From Ferrovibrio sp. (GTDB lineage: Bacteria > Pseudomonadota > Alphaproteobacteria > Ferrovibrionales > Ferrovibrionaceae), in assembly GCF_017994015.1 (NCBI RefSeq), contig NZ_JAGOLP010000023.1, positions 1-49,892 on the forward strand: DNA of 49,892 nt, given 5' to 3'. Shown piece by piece: positions 15,982-24,195 of the stretch. Every line of letters starts with the position of its first letter. Positions within the stretch are counted from its first letter, which is position 1. The translations under genes and the position numbers were made by a program. The notes beneath the pieces are model-generated. The model ran no database searches and had not been told where the DNA came from. It was given only the letters and a program-made list of their open reading frames with translations.

Positions 15982-16568
15982 GGATAAAGCCGCTCGGTGG
16001 CCCAGCCGCTGTCAGCGCCAGTGCGGCGATAGACCAGCCGGTCATGCAGGCGGAACGGCCGGTCGGCCCAGAATTCCACCGCCACCGGGCTGAGCCGGAA
16101 GCCGGACCAATGCGGCGGCCGTGGCACCTCGCCGATGGCATATTTGGCGGTGTATTTCGCCACCGCCGCTTCCAGTTCAAAGCGGCCCTGCAAGGGCCGC
16201 GATTGTGCCGAAGCCCAGGCGCCGATGCGGCTGTCGCGCGGCCGGCTGGCGAAATAGGCATCGGCCTCGGCATCGCTCACCACACTGACCGGGCCGCGCA
16301 GCCGCACCTGGCGGCGCAGGCTTTTCCAGTGAAACAAGGCGGCGGCTTTTGGCTGCGCCAGCAATTCGCGGCCCTTGGCACTGTCAAAATTGGTGTAGAA
16401 AACCAGCCCCTCGGCATCAAAGGCTTTCATCAGCACCATGCGCAGATTGGGCAGGCCGGTTTCGTCCACGCTGGCCAGCGCCATGGCATTGGGATCACTC
16501 GGCTCGCTGGCCCGGGCTTCCGCGAACCAGGCCTCAAAATGGCGGATCGGATCGGCAAAAGCGTCCAT
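15978..16568 (-). CDS. pdxH: Pyridoxamine 5'-phosphate oxidase
   Basis: This protein of about 196 residues is an FMN-dependent oxidase that converts pyridoxine or pyridoxamine 5'-phosphate into pyridoxal phosphate. Family segments are present: [94 protein letters not shown] and the C-terminal W-x-x-x-R-L-Y-P. I set the start at ATG 16568 because GAGGG lies about 5 nt upstream, instead of the longer in-frame start at 16628. The gene is divergent from the glycine-zipper lipoprotein gene. Confidence 0.95.
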   Translation of the reverse strand: MDAFADPIRHFEAWFAEARASEPSDPNAMALASVDETGLPNLRMVLMKAFDAEGLVFYTNFDSAKGRELLAQPKAAALFHWKSLRRQVRLRGPVSVVSDAEADAYFASRPRDSRIGAWASAQSRPLQGRFELEAAVAKYTAKYAIGEVPRPPHWSGFRLSPVAVEFWADRPFRLHDRLVYRRTGADSGWATERLYP

Positions 16569-16729
16569 GATGCCCTCGGAAATGGCGAAAAAGCTGGCGA
16601 GCATCCTATGTAGCGCATGCCGCAACAATTCCCAACCCCTGCCGCAATCCCGCCGTATTCGGGCGTAAATCTACTGCCATGCCCAGCGGCGATGGCTGCC
16701 GGGTCAGAACATCACAGGGGATAACCGCC

Positions 16730-17269
16730 ATGCGCTCGATTGCGACTGGTACCGATCTGACACCCAGCCTGACCGCCCAGCCGGGCAATTCCATCCGCCG
16801 CAAGGCCGGCATTGCCGTGGCGCTTGGCCTGGTGGCCGTGCTGGCTGCCGGCTGCGCCGATCAGGGCGCCAAGCAGAATGTCGGCACGCTGCTCGGCGGC
16901 GTCGGCGGCGCGGTGGCGGGTTCACAATTCGGCAGCGGCAAGGGCCGCCTGGTCGGCGTTGCCGCCGGCACCATGCTCGGCGCCTTGCTTGGCTCGGAAG
17001 TCGGCAAGTCGCTGGATCGCGCCGATCAGCAGCATCTTGGCACAGCCAACCAGCGGGCTTTTGAAACTGCGCGCTCCGGCACTGCCGTCACCTGGCGCAA
17101 TCCCGATAGCGGCAATTACGGCACCGTGGTGCCGCAGCAGGCCTATCAGAACAATAGCGGCGAATATTGCCGCGAATTCCAGCAGACCATCCATGTCGGC
17201 GGCCAGAGCCAGCAGGGTTACGGCACCGCCTGCCGGCAGCCCGACGGCACCTGGAAGGTTGTGCAGTAA
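16730..17269 (+). CDS. Glycine-zipper surface lipoprotein (17 kDa antigen / RT0821-like)
   Basis: This 179-residue protein has an unusually long 25-residue polar lead, a hydrophobic core ([17 protein letters not shown]) and an LAAGC lipobox, so it is probably a lipoprotein. A glycine-zipper segment follows ([40 protein letters not shown]) that can pack in membranes, then a C-terminal domain with [16 protein letters not shown] and [14 protein letters not shown] typical of Rickettsia 17 kDa antigen relatives. The ATG at 16730 is chosen because AGGGGAT lies 8 nt upstream. A strong terminator follows the gene. Confidence 0.83.
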   Translation: MRSIATGTDLTPSLTAQPGNSIRRKAGIAVALGLVAVLAAGCADQGAKQNVGTLLGGVGGAVAGSQFGSGKGRLVGVAAGTMLGALLGSEVGKSLDRADQQHLGTANQRAFETARSGTAVTWRNPDSGNYGTVVPQQAYQNNSGEYCREFQQTIHVGGQSQQGYGTACRQPDGTWKVVQ

Positions 17270-17327
17270 TACCGGTTTTCTGAGGTTTTCGCGTAACAGT
17301 TTTTCCGATTTCTCTTCCCCCAGACTA

Positions 17328-17363
17328 GGCGTGGTCCGGCGCTCCCGGCCACGCCATTTTTTT
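17328..17363 (+). terminator. Rho-independent terminator after the glycine-zipper lipoprotein gene
   Basis: A 7-bp stem GGCGTGG/CCACGCC is extended past a single bulged T by CCGG/CCGG around a 5-nt loop, and is followed at once by a run of seven T (17357-17363). It lies 58 bp past the stop codon. This is the clearest intrinsic terminator in the window. Confidence 0.9.
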
Positions 17364-17406
17364 GTCTGGCGCAATTCTCGCTGTGCGGTAATCTATCCTT
17401 AACGCT

Positions 17407-17437
17407 CCGGTTGCAGACTGCCCCCGGTTGCAGACTG
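17407..17437. repeat. 14-bp direct repeat upstream of the coiled-coil gene
   Basis: CCGGTTGCAGACTG occurs at 17407-17420 and 17424-17437, a 17-bp period. It lies between the terminator and the start of the coiled-coil gene (17494), in the position of a promoter or operator. It could be a pair of activator sites on different helical faces or a chance duplication. Confidence 0.5.
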
Positions 17438-17493
17438 AGGTGCGCGATGCCAGAAGGTGCCGCGCGGTGTATCCGCCAATGATGGAGGCCAGA

Positions 17494-18315
17494 ATGGTCA
17501 TCGGCATCGGTAATGGCGTGGTTGCGGCGCAAATCCGGCCACGGGCTTTCGAAAAATCAGACAATCCGGCGCAGACTCCACATCTCGCTGCCAATCAGGC
17601 GGCGCTGGAGAAACTGCGCCAGCCGCGCCAGCGCAGCGAAGCCGAAGGCAAGCTGGAAGACGTGTTGCAGGCGATGAAAAGCGCCAGCAAATCCTCCAAG
17701 CTGGAAGCGGCGCGGCGCAAGCTTGAACAGATCAAGGCACGGGTGAAAGCCTTGGAAATGGCCGCCGCCAGCGCTGCTGCGCGTGGTGATGCCAAGGCGG
17801 CCAAGGCATTGGCGCGTGAAGTGAAACAACTGGCGCGTGACATGGCCGGCGCCTTGCGTGAAGCCGGCCAGGGCGGTGGGGCCGGCGGTCAGGTGGGCCA
17901 GGTGGCGCCGATGGTGCAGGCCGATGCCGCCGTGCAGCAGCAGAATGACAAGGCGGTTGCCGCCGCGGTTGGCGGCAGCCTGGGCGAAGGCCGTGCGGTG
18001 GATGCCACGGCGCGGGCGGCAGCGGCAATCAAGGGTGCCGATATCGGCAATCCTGAAGCTGCTGCCGATGCAGCGCAAGACAAGGCGCTGAAGCAGCAGC
18101 TTGAAGCCATCAAGACCGAGGCGCGTGATGTGCTCAAGCAGCTCAAGAAGCTGCTCACCCAGGCCCGCGCCGCGCTGTTGCATCCCAATGCCGACAAGGA
18201 CGAGCAGCGCAAGGCTGACAAGGCATTCACCGAGGCCGAACAGGCCCTGGCCGATCTGACGGCCGCCAGCCTGCCGAGCGAGGCCGGCAGCGGCGGGATC
18301 GACCTTCAGGCCTGA
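17494..18315 (+). CDS. Ala/Lys-rich coiled-coil protein, unknown
   Basis: The start at ATG 17494 is set by GGAGG 5 nt upstream, giving 273 residues. A short N-terminus (MVIGIGNGVVAAQIRPRAFE) is followed by a predicted coiled coil over about residues 50-130 (LEAARRKLEQIKARVKALEM, AKALAREVKQLARDMAGAL), a Gly/Ala/Gln linker, and a second helical region (LKQQLEAIKTEARDVLKQLK, KADKAFTEAEQALADL). There is no signal peptide or membrane span. I recognise no family. Its composition recalls nucleoid-associated or cytoskeletal adaptor proteins, but no function can be assigned. A terminator upstream makes it an independent transcription unit. Confidence 0.65.
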   Translation: MVIGIGNGVVAAQIRPRAFEKSDNPAQTPHLAANQAALEKLRQPRQRSEAEGKLEDVLQAMKSASKSSKLEAARRKLEQIKARVKALEMAAASAAARGDAKAAKALAREVKQLARDMAGALREAGQGGGAGGQVGQVAPMVQADAAVQQQNDKAVAAAVGGSLGEGRAVDATARAAAAIKGADIGNPEAAADAAQDKALKQQLEAIKTEARDVLKQLKKLLTQARAALLHPNADKDEQRKADKAFTEAEQALADLTAASLPSEAGSGGIDLQA

Positions 18316-18356
18316 CGGCTCTTGCCGTCGGCATCTGTACTGGCCAGGATAGCGGC

Positions 18357-18812
18357 ATGAAACCCGATGCCGAAGCGCTTTTCACCCTGGCGATTGATCT
18401 TGCCGAGCCGCAGAGTATCGGCACCCTGCCGGGTGGCGGCGAACGCCGCTGTGTGCCGATCATCGGCGGCACAGTCAGTGGCCGCTTGAATGGCCGGGTG
18501 CTGCCGGGCGGCGCCGATTGGCAATGGCTGCGCCCCGATGGCGTGGCCGATATCGATGCGCGCTACCTGCTGCACAGCGATGCCGGCGAAGGTGTTGAGG
18601 TGTGGAGCCGTGGCCTGCGCCATGGCCCGCCCGAAGTGATGGTGCGGCTGGCGGCGGGTGAGCCGGTGGACCCGGCGGATTATTATTTCCGCACGGCTTT
18701 GCGCTTTGAGAGTAATGCGCCCGGCCTGCAATGGCTGGTGCGGCTGATCGCCATCGGCCATGGCCAGCGCCTGGCACGCCAGGTGCAGCTCCAGGTTTAT
18801 GCCGTTGAATGA
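18357..18812 (+). CDS. DUF3237 domain protein
   Basis: This 151-residue protein covers one DUF3237 domain: an N-terminal strand (LFTLAIDLAEPQSIG), RRCVPIIGGTVSGRLNGRVL-PGGADWQWLRPDG, then IDARYLLHSDAGEGVEVWSR and the C-terminal PADYYFRTALRFESNAPGLQ with W-L-V-R-L-I-A-I-G. The family forms small beta barrels and has no known activity, although the arrangement resembles allene-oxide-cyclase-like or lipocalin-like barrels. AGGA lies about 8 nt before the ATG. It is convergent with the PAS membrane gene; only 3 bp separate the stops. Confidence 0.8.
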   Translation: MKPDAEALFTLAIDLAEPQSIGTLPGGGERRCVPIIGGTVSGRLNGRVLPGGADWQWLRPDGVADIDARYLLHSDAGEGVEVWSRGLRHGPPEVMVRLAAGEPVDPADYYFRTALRFESNAPGLQWLVRLIAIGHGQRLARQVQLQVYAVE

Positions 18813-18815
18813 GAC

Positions 18816-19916
18816 TTAGCGCTGATCCCTGAGCGCGCCGCTGAGCGCCACCACGCGGCCGGTGCTGTCGCGTCGCGCGATGCCGGCCAGGCGCAGCGGG
18901 CGCCAGTTGCTCGGGCCATGCTCGCCCTGCTCATTGCCAACACGGAATTCCACCGGCGCAGCGCGGCCGGTCTGGCGCAGGTCGTCGAAGAATTTCCGCA
19001 CCATGTCGCGGTCTTTCGGATGGGCGCAATCCAGCAATACCGGGATCGCAGCCGGGGCCGCAGTGGGCGCCAGATCAAGCAGGCGGAACATGTTGTCCGA
19101 CCAGGTGAAATGGTCATCCTCCAGATGCCATTCCCAACTGCCGAAGCCGGCTAGCCGTTCGGCGGCATTATAGCTGCCGCCACGCGCTGCCAGCGCCTGC
19201 TCGGCGGCGATATGGGCGGCGCTGGCCTCGGCACGGGCAGTGTCGATCTCAGCCACCAATTCGGCATTACGCAGGCGCAGCGCTATGCCAATGCGCTCGT
19301 TGCGGTTGGCACCATGGGCGCGCAGGCAGAAAGCCAGGCCCAGCGCAAAACCCAGCGCCGCCATGGTATATTGCGCCACGCCGCCATCAATCAGCGCACG
19401 CAGGAAGAGCGGCAGCGACATTGTGGCAAAAAAGGCGTAATAGGCCGGCAGATGTGGCGCCCGGGTATTCATGTTGGAAAACGCCAGGCCGCTCCACATC
19501 AGGCACAGCACGGTTTGCTGGGCATAATCCTTGGTATCGGCATAAAGCCAGAAAAACAGGCCCCAGGTGGCACCGGTGATGGCTGAGCCGATGCTGAAAC
19601 GCTCGGCCCAATAGGCGCTGCGCTGCTGCGCATTGTCATCCTCGGCAAAGGCAAAGCGCTGGCGGTCGAGCCACCAGGTACCCAGCGTGTAAAGCAGCGA
19701 AACGCTGACCACTTCCACCCAGGTGAGCTGGTTGCGGAAGGCCAGGAAGCCGGCGCCCAGCACCAGATAGGGCAGGTAGCGCGTCGGCCAGCTATATTGG
19801 TAAAGCCGCTCGATCAGCAGCGGCGCCAGCAGCGGCGAAGGGTTTTCCAGCAGGCTGTCGTCTTCTTCGGCAAGCCGCGCCACCAGGGCGGACGAAGACG
19901 TCTTGCTGTCGCTCAC
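18816..19916 (-). CDS. Membrane protein with C-terminal PAS domain, no output domain
   Basis: This protein has about 366 residues. Five to six hydrophobic segments span roughly residues 40-200 (YLPYLVLGAGFLAF, VVSVSLLYTLGTWWL, AITGATWGLFFWLYA, MAALGFALGLAFCL), then a short helical linker (LRLRNAELVAEIDTARAEAS) leads to a PAS/PAC domain from GFGSWEWHLEDDHFTWSDNM to GRVVALSGALRDQR. The protein ends there: no histidine kinase, GGDEF or EAL domain follows. I prefer GTG 19916, which has GGGGGA 9 nt upstream, over the TTG nine bases earlier that abuts it. It may be a sensor that recruits a separate partner, or a kinase that lost its C-terminus. Confidence 0.75.
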   Translation of the reverse strand: MSDSKTSSSALVARLAEEDDSLLENPSPLLAPLLIERLYQYSWPTRYLPYLVLGAGFLAFRNQLTWVEVVSVSLLYTLGTWWLDRQRFAFAEDDNAQQRSAYWAERFSIGSAITGATWGLFFWLYADTKDYAQQTVLCLMWSGLAFSNMNTRAPHLPAYYAFFATMSLPLFLRALIDGGVAQYTMAALGFALGLAFCLRAHGANRNERIGIALRLRNAELVAEIDTARAEASAAHIAAEQALAARGGSYNAAERLAGFGSWEWHLEDDHFTWSDNMFRLLDLAPTAAPAAIPVLLDCAHPKDRDMVRKFFDDLRQTGRAAPVEFRVGNEQGEHGPSNWRPLRLAGIARRDSTGRVVALSGALRDQR

Positions 19917-20037
19917 GAAAACCAATCCCCCAACACACTCATCCTCACTGACAAGCGGCGTAGTTTAATCCAGACTGGCCATAACGAAAGTAACAAATTG
20001 TGACATTGGCGAAAAATAAGCGGGTGGAGACAGCCGC

Positions 20038-20964
20038 TTAACTCTCCGACAGGTAGCGGCGGGCGATCTGATGCGCCAGGCTGAGTGGCGGCGGCAGGCG
20101 CAACGGCGCGCTGGTATCGGTGCTGGCGCGCAGCATGGCGGCCACCTCGTCGCGGTGGAACCAGCGCGCATCCTCCAGTTCGTGGCGATCCACCGTCACC
20201 GTATCCGAGGTGGCGGTGGCAACGCAGCCGATCATCAGCGAGGACGGAAACGGCCAGGGCTGCGAGGCGATGTAGCGCACGTCACTGGTGGCCAGGCCGG
20301 CTTCCTCGGCCAGTTCACGCCGCACGGCTTCCTCGATGGTTTCGCCCGGTTCCATGAAGCCGGCCAGGGCGGAATAGACCCCGGGCAGGAATTGCGGCTG
20401 GCGGCCCAGCAGGATCTGGTCGCCATACACCCCCAGCATGATCACCACCGGGTCGGTGCGTGGGAAATGCTGCGCCCGGCAGGCATCATTGGTGCAGCGC
20501 CGGCTGTAGCCGGCATCCTCGGCCTGGCTCGCTGCGCCGCATTGGGCGCAGAAACGATGCCGCTTATGCCAGTCGGTCATGCTGCGCGCCTGGGCCAGGA
20601 TGGCGGCTTCGGCCAAGCTGAGCTGCGGCGCAATGCTGCGCACGTCGATGAATTTGTTGTTGTCATCGGCCAGTGCGTCGATGCCGGGGATATCATCCAC
20701 ATCCACGGCGAAATGCGCCACGCCGTCTTCCAGGCCCAGCAGCAGGTTGGGGCATTCGGCCAGCGGCGCGGCAAAACGTTGCGGAAACCAGGCCAGATGC
20801 GCGCCACCTTCCAGCGCGATCAGCGGTTTCAATTCGCGCAGCAGCAGAAAGCGGCTGGTGCTGGCATTGCGCTGGGCGTCGAGCCAGGCGGCATCGCGGC
20901 GCTGGTTGCCGGCGCGGTCAAGCGGCGAGCCGGAAAACGGGATCGTATCATAGGGCTTAAGCAT
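20038..20964 (-). CDS. nudC: NADH pyrophosphatase NudC
   Basis: This 308-residue Nudix enzyme hydrolyses NAD(H) to NMN(H) and AMP and can remove NAD caps from RNA. It has an N-terminal domain, a four-Cys zinc ribbon (RFCAQCGAASQ with YSRRCTNDACRAQHFPRTDP), and the Nudix box in GFMEPGETIEEAVRRELAEE-AG. The NudC-specific S-Q-P-W-P-F-P-S-S-L-M motif follows the box and is intact. The ATG at 20964 gives the family length; an upstream in-frame extension would run into the 4.5S RNA gene and is rejected. The gene is divergent from ffs-dnaX. Confidence 0.94.
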   Translation of the reverse strand: MLKPYDTIPFSGSPLDRAGNQRRDAAWLDAQRNASTSRFLLLRELKPLIALEGGAHLAWFPQRFAAPLAECPNLLLGLEDGVAHFAVDVDDIPGIDALADDNNKFIDVRSIAPQLSLAEAAILAQARSMTDWHKRHRFCAQCGAASQAEDAGYSRRCTNDACRAQHFPRTDPVVIMLGVYGDQILLGRQPQFLPGVYSALAGFMEPGETIEEAVRRELAEEAGLATSDVRYIASQPWPFPSSLMIGCVATATSDTVTVDRHELEDARWFHRDEVAAMLRASTDTSAPLRLPPPLSLAHQIARRYLSES

Positions 20965-21019
20965 AGGCGCAGCCTTGCATAACGGCCCAAATCCGGCAAT
21001 TGCCGGAAGCGGATTTCCT

Positions 21020-21076
21020 GCCTGTTGCGTTCGCCTCGCCCCGCCTGTTGCGTTCGTAATGCCAATGCGGGATAAG
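21020..21076 (+). promoter_or_regulatory. Putative ffs promoter with upstream direct repeat
   Basis: TTGCGT (21048-21053), a 17-nt spacer and GATAAG (21071-21076) fit an alphaproteobacterial housekeeping promoter, and its start site would fall at about 21083, the first base of the 4.5S RNA. The -35 hexamer lies in the second copy of a 14-bp direct repeat, GCCTGTTGCGTTCG (21020-21033 and 21043-21056, period 23). Confidence 0.55.
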
Positions 21077-21082
21077 GGGCGC

Positions 21083-21180
21083 GGGAGGTTGGCGGCGGAC
21101 GGGCGCCTCGCCAACCCGGTCAGGTCCGGAAGGAAGCAGCCGCAACGAGTTCCCGCACGGGTCGTTGTCCAGCCTCCCAC
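21083..21180 (+). ncRNA. ffs: Signal recognition particle RNA (bacterial small, 4.5S)
   Basis: The conserved apical motif GGTCAGGTCCGGAAGGAAGC (from about 21118) binds Ffh and is unmistakable. Terminal arms GGGAGG (21083-21088) and CCTCCC (21173-21178) pair, and internal arms such as TTGG with CCAG extend the single long hairpin of about 96 nt. The RNA forms the SRP with Ffh and targets inner-membrane proteins to FtsY. It lies directly upstream of dnaX, a known bacterial arrangement; a separate terminator is not obvious, so readthrough into dnaX is possible. Confidence 0.96.
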
Positions 21181-21218
21181 CCTGTTTTGTGCAGGGGTAT
21201 GCTCCGTTCAGGGGAACC

Positions 21219-22982
21219 ATGTCGAGCAATCCGGCACCCTATCGCGTGCTGGCGCGGAAATACCGCCCCAGCAACTTCGCCGAGATGATCGGCCAGGATG
21301 CCCTGGTCCGCACCCTTTCCAATGCCATCGCCACCGGGCGCATTGCCCAGGCCTTCATCCTCACCGGCGTGCGCGGCGTGGGCAAAACCACCACCGCCCG
21401 CATCATCGCCCGGGCGCTGAACTGCACCGGCCCGGATGGCCAGGGCGGCCCCACGGTGGAGCCTTGCGGCGTCTGCGACAATTGCCGCGCCATCGCCGAG
21501 GATCGCCATCCCGACATCCTGGAGATGGACGCCGCCTCGCGCACCGGCATCGGCGATATCCGCGAGATCATCGAGGCGGTGCGCTACGCCCCGGCCATGG
21601 CGCGCTACAAGGTCTACATCATCGACGAAGTGCATATGCTGTCCACGGCGGCCTTCAACGGCCTGCTCAAGACGCTGGAAGAGCCGCCGCCGCATGTGAA
21701 ATTTGTCTTCGCCACCACGGAAATCCGCAAAGTGCCGGTCACCGTGCTGTCGCGCTGCCAGCGCTTTGATCTCAAGCGGGTGGAAATAGCCGTGCTGGCG
21801 GCACATTTCAGGGCCATCACGCAGAAGGAAGACGCCCGCATCACCGACGAGGCGCTGACGCTGATCGCGCGCGCCGCCGAAGGCTCGGTGCGCGATGGTC
21901 TGTCGCTGCTCGATCAGGCGATTGCGCATGGCGCCGGCGAGGCCGATGCCGCCCTGGTGCGCGACATGCTCGGCCTGGCCGATCGGGGCCAGGTATTCCA
22001 GCTGCTGGCGCATCTGCTGCATGGCCGGCTGCCCGAGGCGCTGGAGAATCTCGGTCAGCAATATGCCCTCGGCGCCGATCCGGCGGTGGTGATCCAGGAT
22101 ATGCTGGAACTGAGCCACTGGCTCACCCGGCTCAAGGTGGTGGGCGACGCGGCGGATGACGTGACCCTGCCGGAAGAACAGCGCCGCAGCGGCAAGGAAC
22201 TGGCCGCCAAGCTGGGCATGCCGGTGCTGGCGCGCACCTGGCAGATGCTGCTCAAGGGCCTGCATGAAGTGCGCGGCGCGCCAACCCCGCTGGCTGCCGC
22301 TGAAATGGTGCTGGTACGGCTGGGTTATGCTGCCGATCTGCCCAGCCCGGGCGAATTGGTGAAAGAATGGCGCGACAAGGGCGGTGCCGGCATGGCGCCG
22401 GTGACGCGCGCGCCGGCAGGCGGCGGCGGTAATGCTGGCGGCGGCACTGCCCTGGCGGCGCAGATGCAGCCGGCGCCGGCGCTGGAAGGCCCGGTGGCCC
22501 TCGCCGATCAGGGCGTCGCGCAGGTGGCGGCGCCGCAGAATTTCGCCGCATTGGCGGCTTTGTTCTCCGAAATGCGTGAAGGCATCCTGGCCGGCGAACT
22601 GGAGAATTATGTGCATCCGGTGGCGTTTGAGCCGGGCCGCATCGAATGGCGCCAGCAGCCCGATGCAATGCGCAATCTGGCCGCGCAGGTGGCCGAGAAA
22701 TTACAGGAATGGACCGGCCAGCGCTGGATGATCGCGCTGTCGAACCAGCCGGGCGAGCCGACCTTGCATGAAAAAACCCTGGCGGCCGCCTCGTCGCGCC
22801 ATGCCCAGGCGGCGGCGCACCCGCTGGTGCAGGCGGTGCTGGCGGCGTTTCCCGGCGCGGAATTGAAGGTCAGCCGGGCGCAACTGGCGCCGGTTGAGAC
22901 CATTGCCGAAACGGCTGGCGATGCCGATGGCCCGGCCTATATGAGCGATGACGATATCGATCCGCTCAACGAGCTTGATTGA
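21219..22982 (+). CDS. dnaX: DNA polymerase III subunit gamma/tau
   Basis: This 587-residue clamp-loader ATPase starts at ATG 21219 with AGGGGA just upstream. An earlier in-frame ATG would overlap the 4.5S RNA. Walker A is GVRGVGKTTTA (about residues 50-60), the zinc module uses C69, C83, C86 and C89 (CGVCDNC), Walker B is VYIIDEVHML and the SRC arginine finger is in TVLSRCQRFDLKR. The C-terminal half (from about 390) is Gly/Ala-rich and then a tau-like helical domain that would bind the alpha subunit. No convincing A-rich slippery heptamer was seen in the middle of the gene, so a separate gamma form is not predicted. Confidence 0.96.
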   Translation: MSSNPAPYRVLARKYRPSNFAEMIGQDALVRTLSNAIATGRIAQAFILTGVRGVGKTTTARIIARALNCTGPDGQGGPTVEPCGVCDNCRAIAEDRHPDILEMDAASRTGIGDIREIIEAVRYAPAMARYKVYIIDEVHMLSTAAFNGLLKTLEEPPPHVKFVFATTEIRKVPVTVLSRCQRFDLKRVEIAVLAAHFRAITQKEDARITDEALTLIARAAEGSVRDGLSLLDQAIAHGAGEADAALVRDMLGLADRGQVFQLLAHLLHGRLPEALENLGQQYALGADPAVVIQDMLELSHWLTRLKVVGDAADDVTLPEEQRRSGKELAAKLGMPVLARTWQMLLKGLHEVRGAPTPLAAAEMVLVRLGYAADLPSPGELVKEWRDKGGAGMAPVTRAPAGGGGNAGGGTALAAQMQPAPALEGPVALADQGVAQVAAPQNFAALAALFSEMREGILAGELENYVHPVAFEPGRIEWRQQPDAMRNLAAQVAEKLQEWTGQRWMIALSNQPGEPTLHEKTLAAASSRHAQAAAHPLVQAVLAAFPGAELKVSRAQLAPVETIAETAGDADGPAYMSDDDIDPLNELD

Positions 22983-22991
22983 GGGAGTGTG

Positions 22992-23315
22992 ATGAAAAAT
23001 CTTGGCCAGATGCTGAAGCAGGCGCAGGAGATGCAGGGCCGCATGGCCGAGATGCAGGCCGAACTGGAGCGCCGCGAAGTGCAGGGCAGCGCCGGCGGCG
23101 GCATGGTGTCGCTGACCTTGAACGGCAAGGGCGAATTGCGCGGCGTGAAGATTGATCCCTCACTGCTGGTGCCGGATGAAGCCGAAGTGCTGGAGGATCT
23201 GCTCAAAGCCGCCCATGCCGATGCCAAGGCGCGGGTTGAGCGCGAGACCCAGGAGCAGATGCAGAAGCTGACCGCCGGCCTGCCGCTGCCGCCGGGCTTC
23301 AAGCTGCCCTTCTGA
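22992..23315 (+). CDS. YbaB/EbfC nucleoid-associated protein
   Basis: This 107-residue DNA-binding protein forms tweezer-like dimers. It begins [20 protein letters not shown], a long first helix, then has the strand [20 protein letters not shown] and the helix [17 protein letters not shown], as usual for the family. I chose ATG 22992 over the adjacent GTG because GAGGGAG (22981-22987) is then properly spaced. It lies 9 bp after dnaX and 13 bp before recR, the classical dnaX-ybaB-recR operon of replication and repair. Confidence 0.95.
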   Translation: MKNLGQMLKQAQEMQGRMAEMQAELERREVQGSAGGGMVSLTLNGKGELRGVKIDPSLLVPDEAEVLEDLLKAAHADAKARVERETQEQMQKLTAGLPLPPGFKLPF

Positions 23316-23328
23316 TCCAGATCAGTCG

Positions 23329-23925
23329 ATGGCCGGTGCCGAAATCGAGCGGTTGATCCAGCTATTGGCGCGGCTGCCGGGTCTTGGCCCGCGTTCGGCG
23401 CGCCGCGCCGCGCTGCATCTCTTGAACAAACCTGATGCCCTGTTGCAGCCGCTGGCGCTGGCTTTGCGTGACGTGGCCGACAAGGTGCAGACTTGCGCCC
23501 GTTGCGGCAATCTGGATAGTCATAACCCTTGCGCCATTTGCAGCGATACGCGGCGCGACGAAACCCTGCTCTGCGTGGTGGAAAGTGTTGCCGATCTGTG
23601 GGCGCTGGAACGTTCGGGCGTGTTTCGCGGCCGCTATCATGTGCTGGGCGGCACACTCTCGGCTTTGGATGGGCGCGGCCCGGCTGATCTGAATGTGGAT
23701 GGCCTGCTGGCCCGGGTTGGTGATGGCAGCCGGGTGCGTGAAGTGATCATCGCCACCAATGCCACGGTGGAAGGTCAGACCACGGCGCATTACCTGACCG
23801 ACCGGCTGCTGCCGGCCGGCGTTTCGGTCACCCGGCTGGCGCATGGCGTGCCGGTGGGCGGTGAGCTGGATTACCTTGATGACGGCACCCTGGGCGCCGC
23901 GCTGAAGGCGCGCCGCCCGTTTTGA
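23329..23925 (+). CDS. recR: Recombination protein RecR
   Basis: This 198-residue protein loads RecA onto gapped DNA together with RecF and RecO. It shows the helix-hairpin-helix [20 protein letters not shown], the four-Cys zinc finger [16 protein letters not shown], the Toprim domain ([33 protein letters not shown]) and the C-terminal [19 protein letters not shown] with [16 protein letters not shown]. The length is normal. It is the last gene of the dnaX operon and is followed by the palindromic repeat at 23939, which may act as the transcript end. Confidence 0.97.
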   Translation: MAGAEIERLIQLLARLPGLGPRSARRAALHLLNKPDALLQPLALALRDVADKVQTCARCGNLDSHNPCAICSDTRRDETLLCVVESVADLWALERSGVFRGRYHVLGGTLSALDGRGPADLNVDGLLARVGDGSRVREVIIATNATVEGQTTAHYLTDRLLPAGVSVTRLAHGVPVGGELDYLDDGTLGAALKARRPF

Positions 23926-23938
23926 TCCCCCTTACATA

Positions 23939-24107
23939 ATCGTCATCCCCGGGCTTGACCCGGGGATCTCATTTTTGACCGTTTTATAGCAATTTTCTCA
24001 ATTGGATAGAGATCCCCGGGTCAAGCCCGGGGATGACGATGACGGGGAGGCTCAAGCGGTCAGAAGTTAAACCAAGCAGCCGCGGATCAAGTCCGCGCAT
24101 GACGATG
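23939..24107. repeat. REP-like palindrome cluster (two 32-bp perfect inverted arms plus a diverged third copy)
   Basis: Bases 23939-23970 and 24009-24040 are perfect 32-bp inverted copies around a 38-bp AT-rich spacer. Each arm holds its own palindrome: CCCCGGG-CTTGA-CCCGGGG. A third, diverged copy (CGCGGATCAAGTCCGCG with CATGACG) lies at 24081-24107. This motif type, containing CTTGACCCGGG next to CGTCATC, is a dispersed intergenic repeat in many alphaproteobacteria as far as I recall. It lies between recR and a same-strand gene and could form a stable RNA hairpin that ends or protects the recR transcript. The rest of the 270-bp gap shows nothing else. Confidence 0.85.
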
Positions 24108-24195
24108 GAGAGCGGGCGGGGAGGTGGGCCGGCAATTCCGTTTAAGGCGTGACCTGTCGCGCCGCCCTCGGTAAGCTGGCGGCGGAGGAAACCCG

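Noticed and set aside
20965..21180. Upstream in-frame extension of nudC
   Set aside because: It would run through the 4.5S RNA gene and has no similarity to the NudC family; the ATG at 20964 gives the expected length.
21219..22982. Programmed frameshift site producing a gamma form of DnaX
   Set aside because: The A-rich stretch near 22771 lies too close to the 3' end, and no slippery heptamer with a stem was seen in the middle of the gene.
23926..24195. CRISPR array or tRNA in the recR downstream gap
   Set aside because: The repeats are inverted, only three in number and without regular spacers; no cloverleaf could be drawn.
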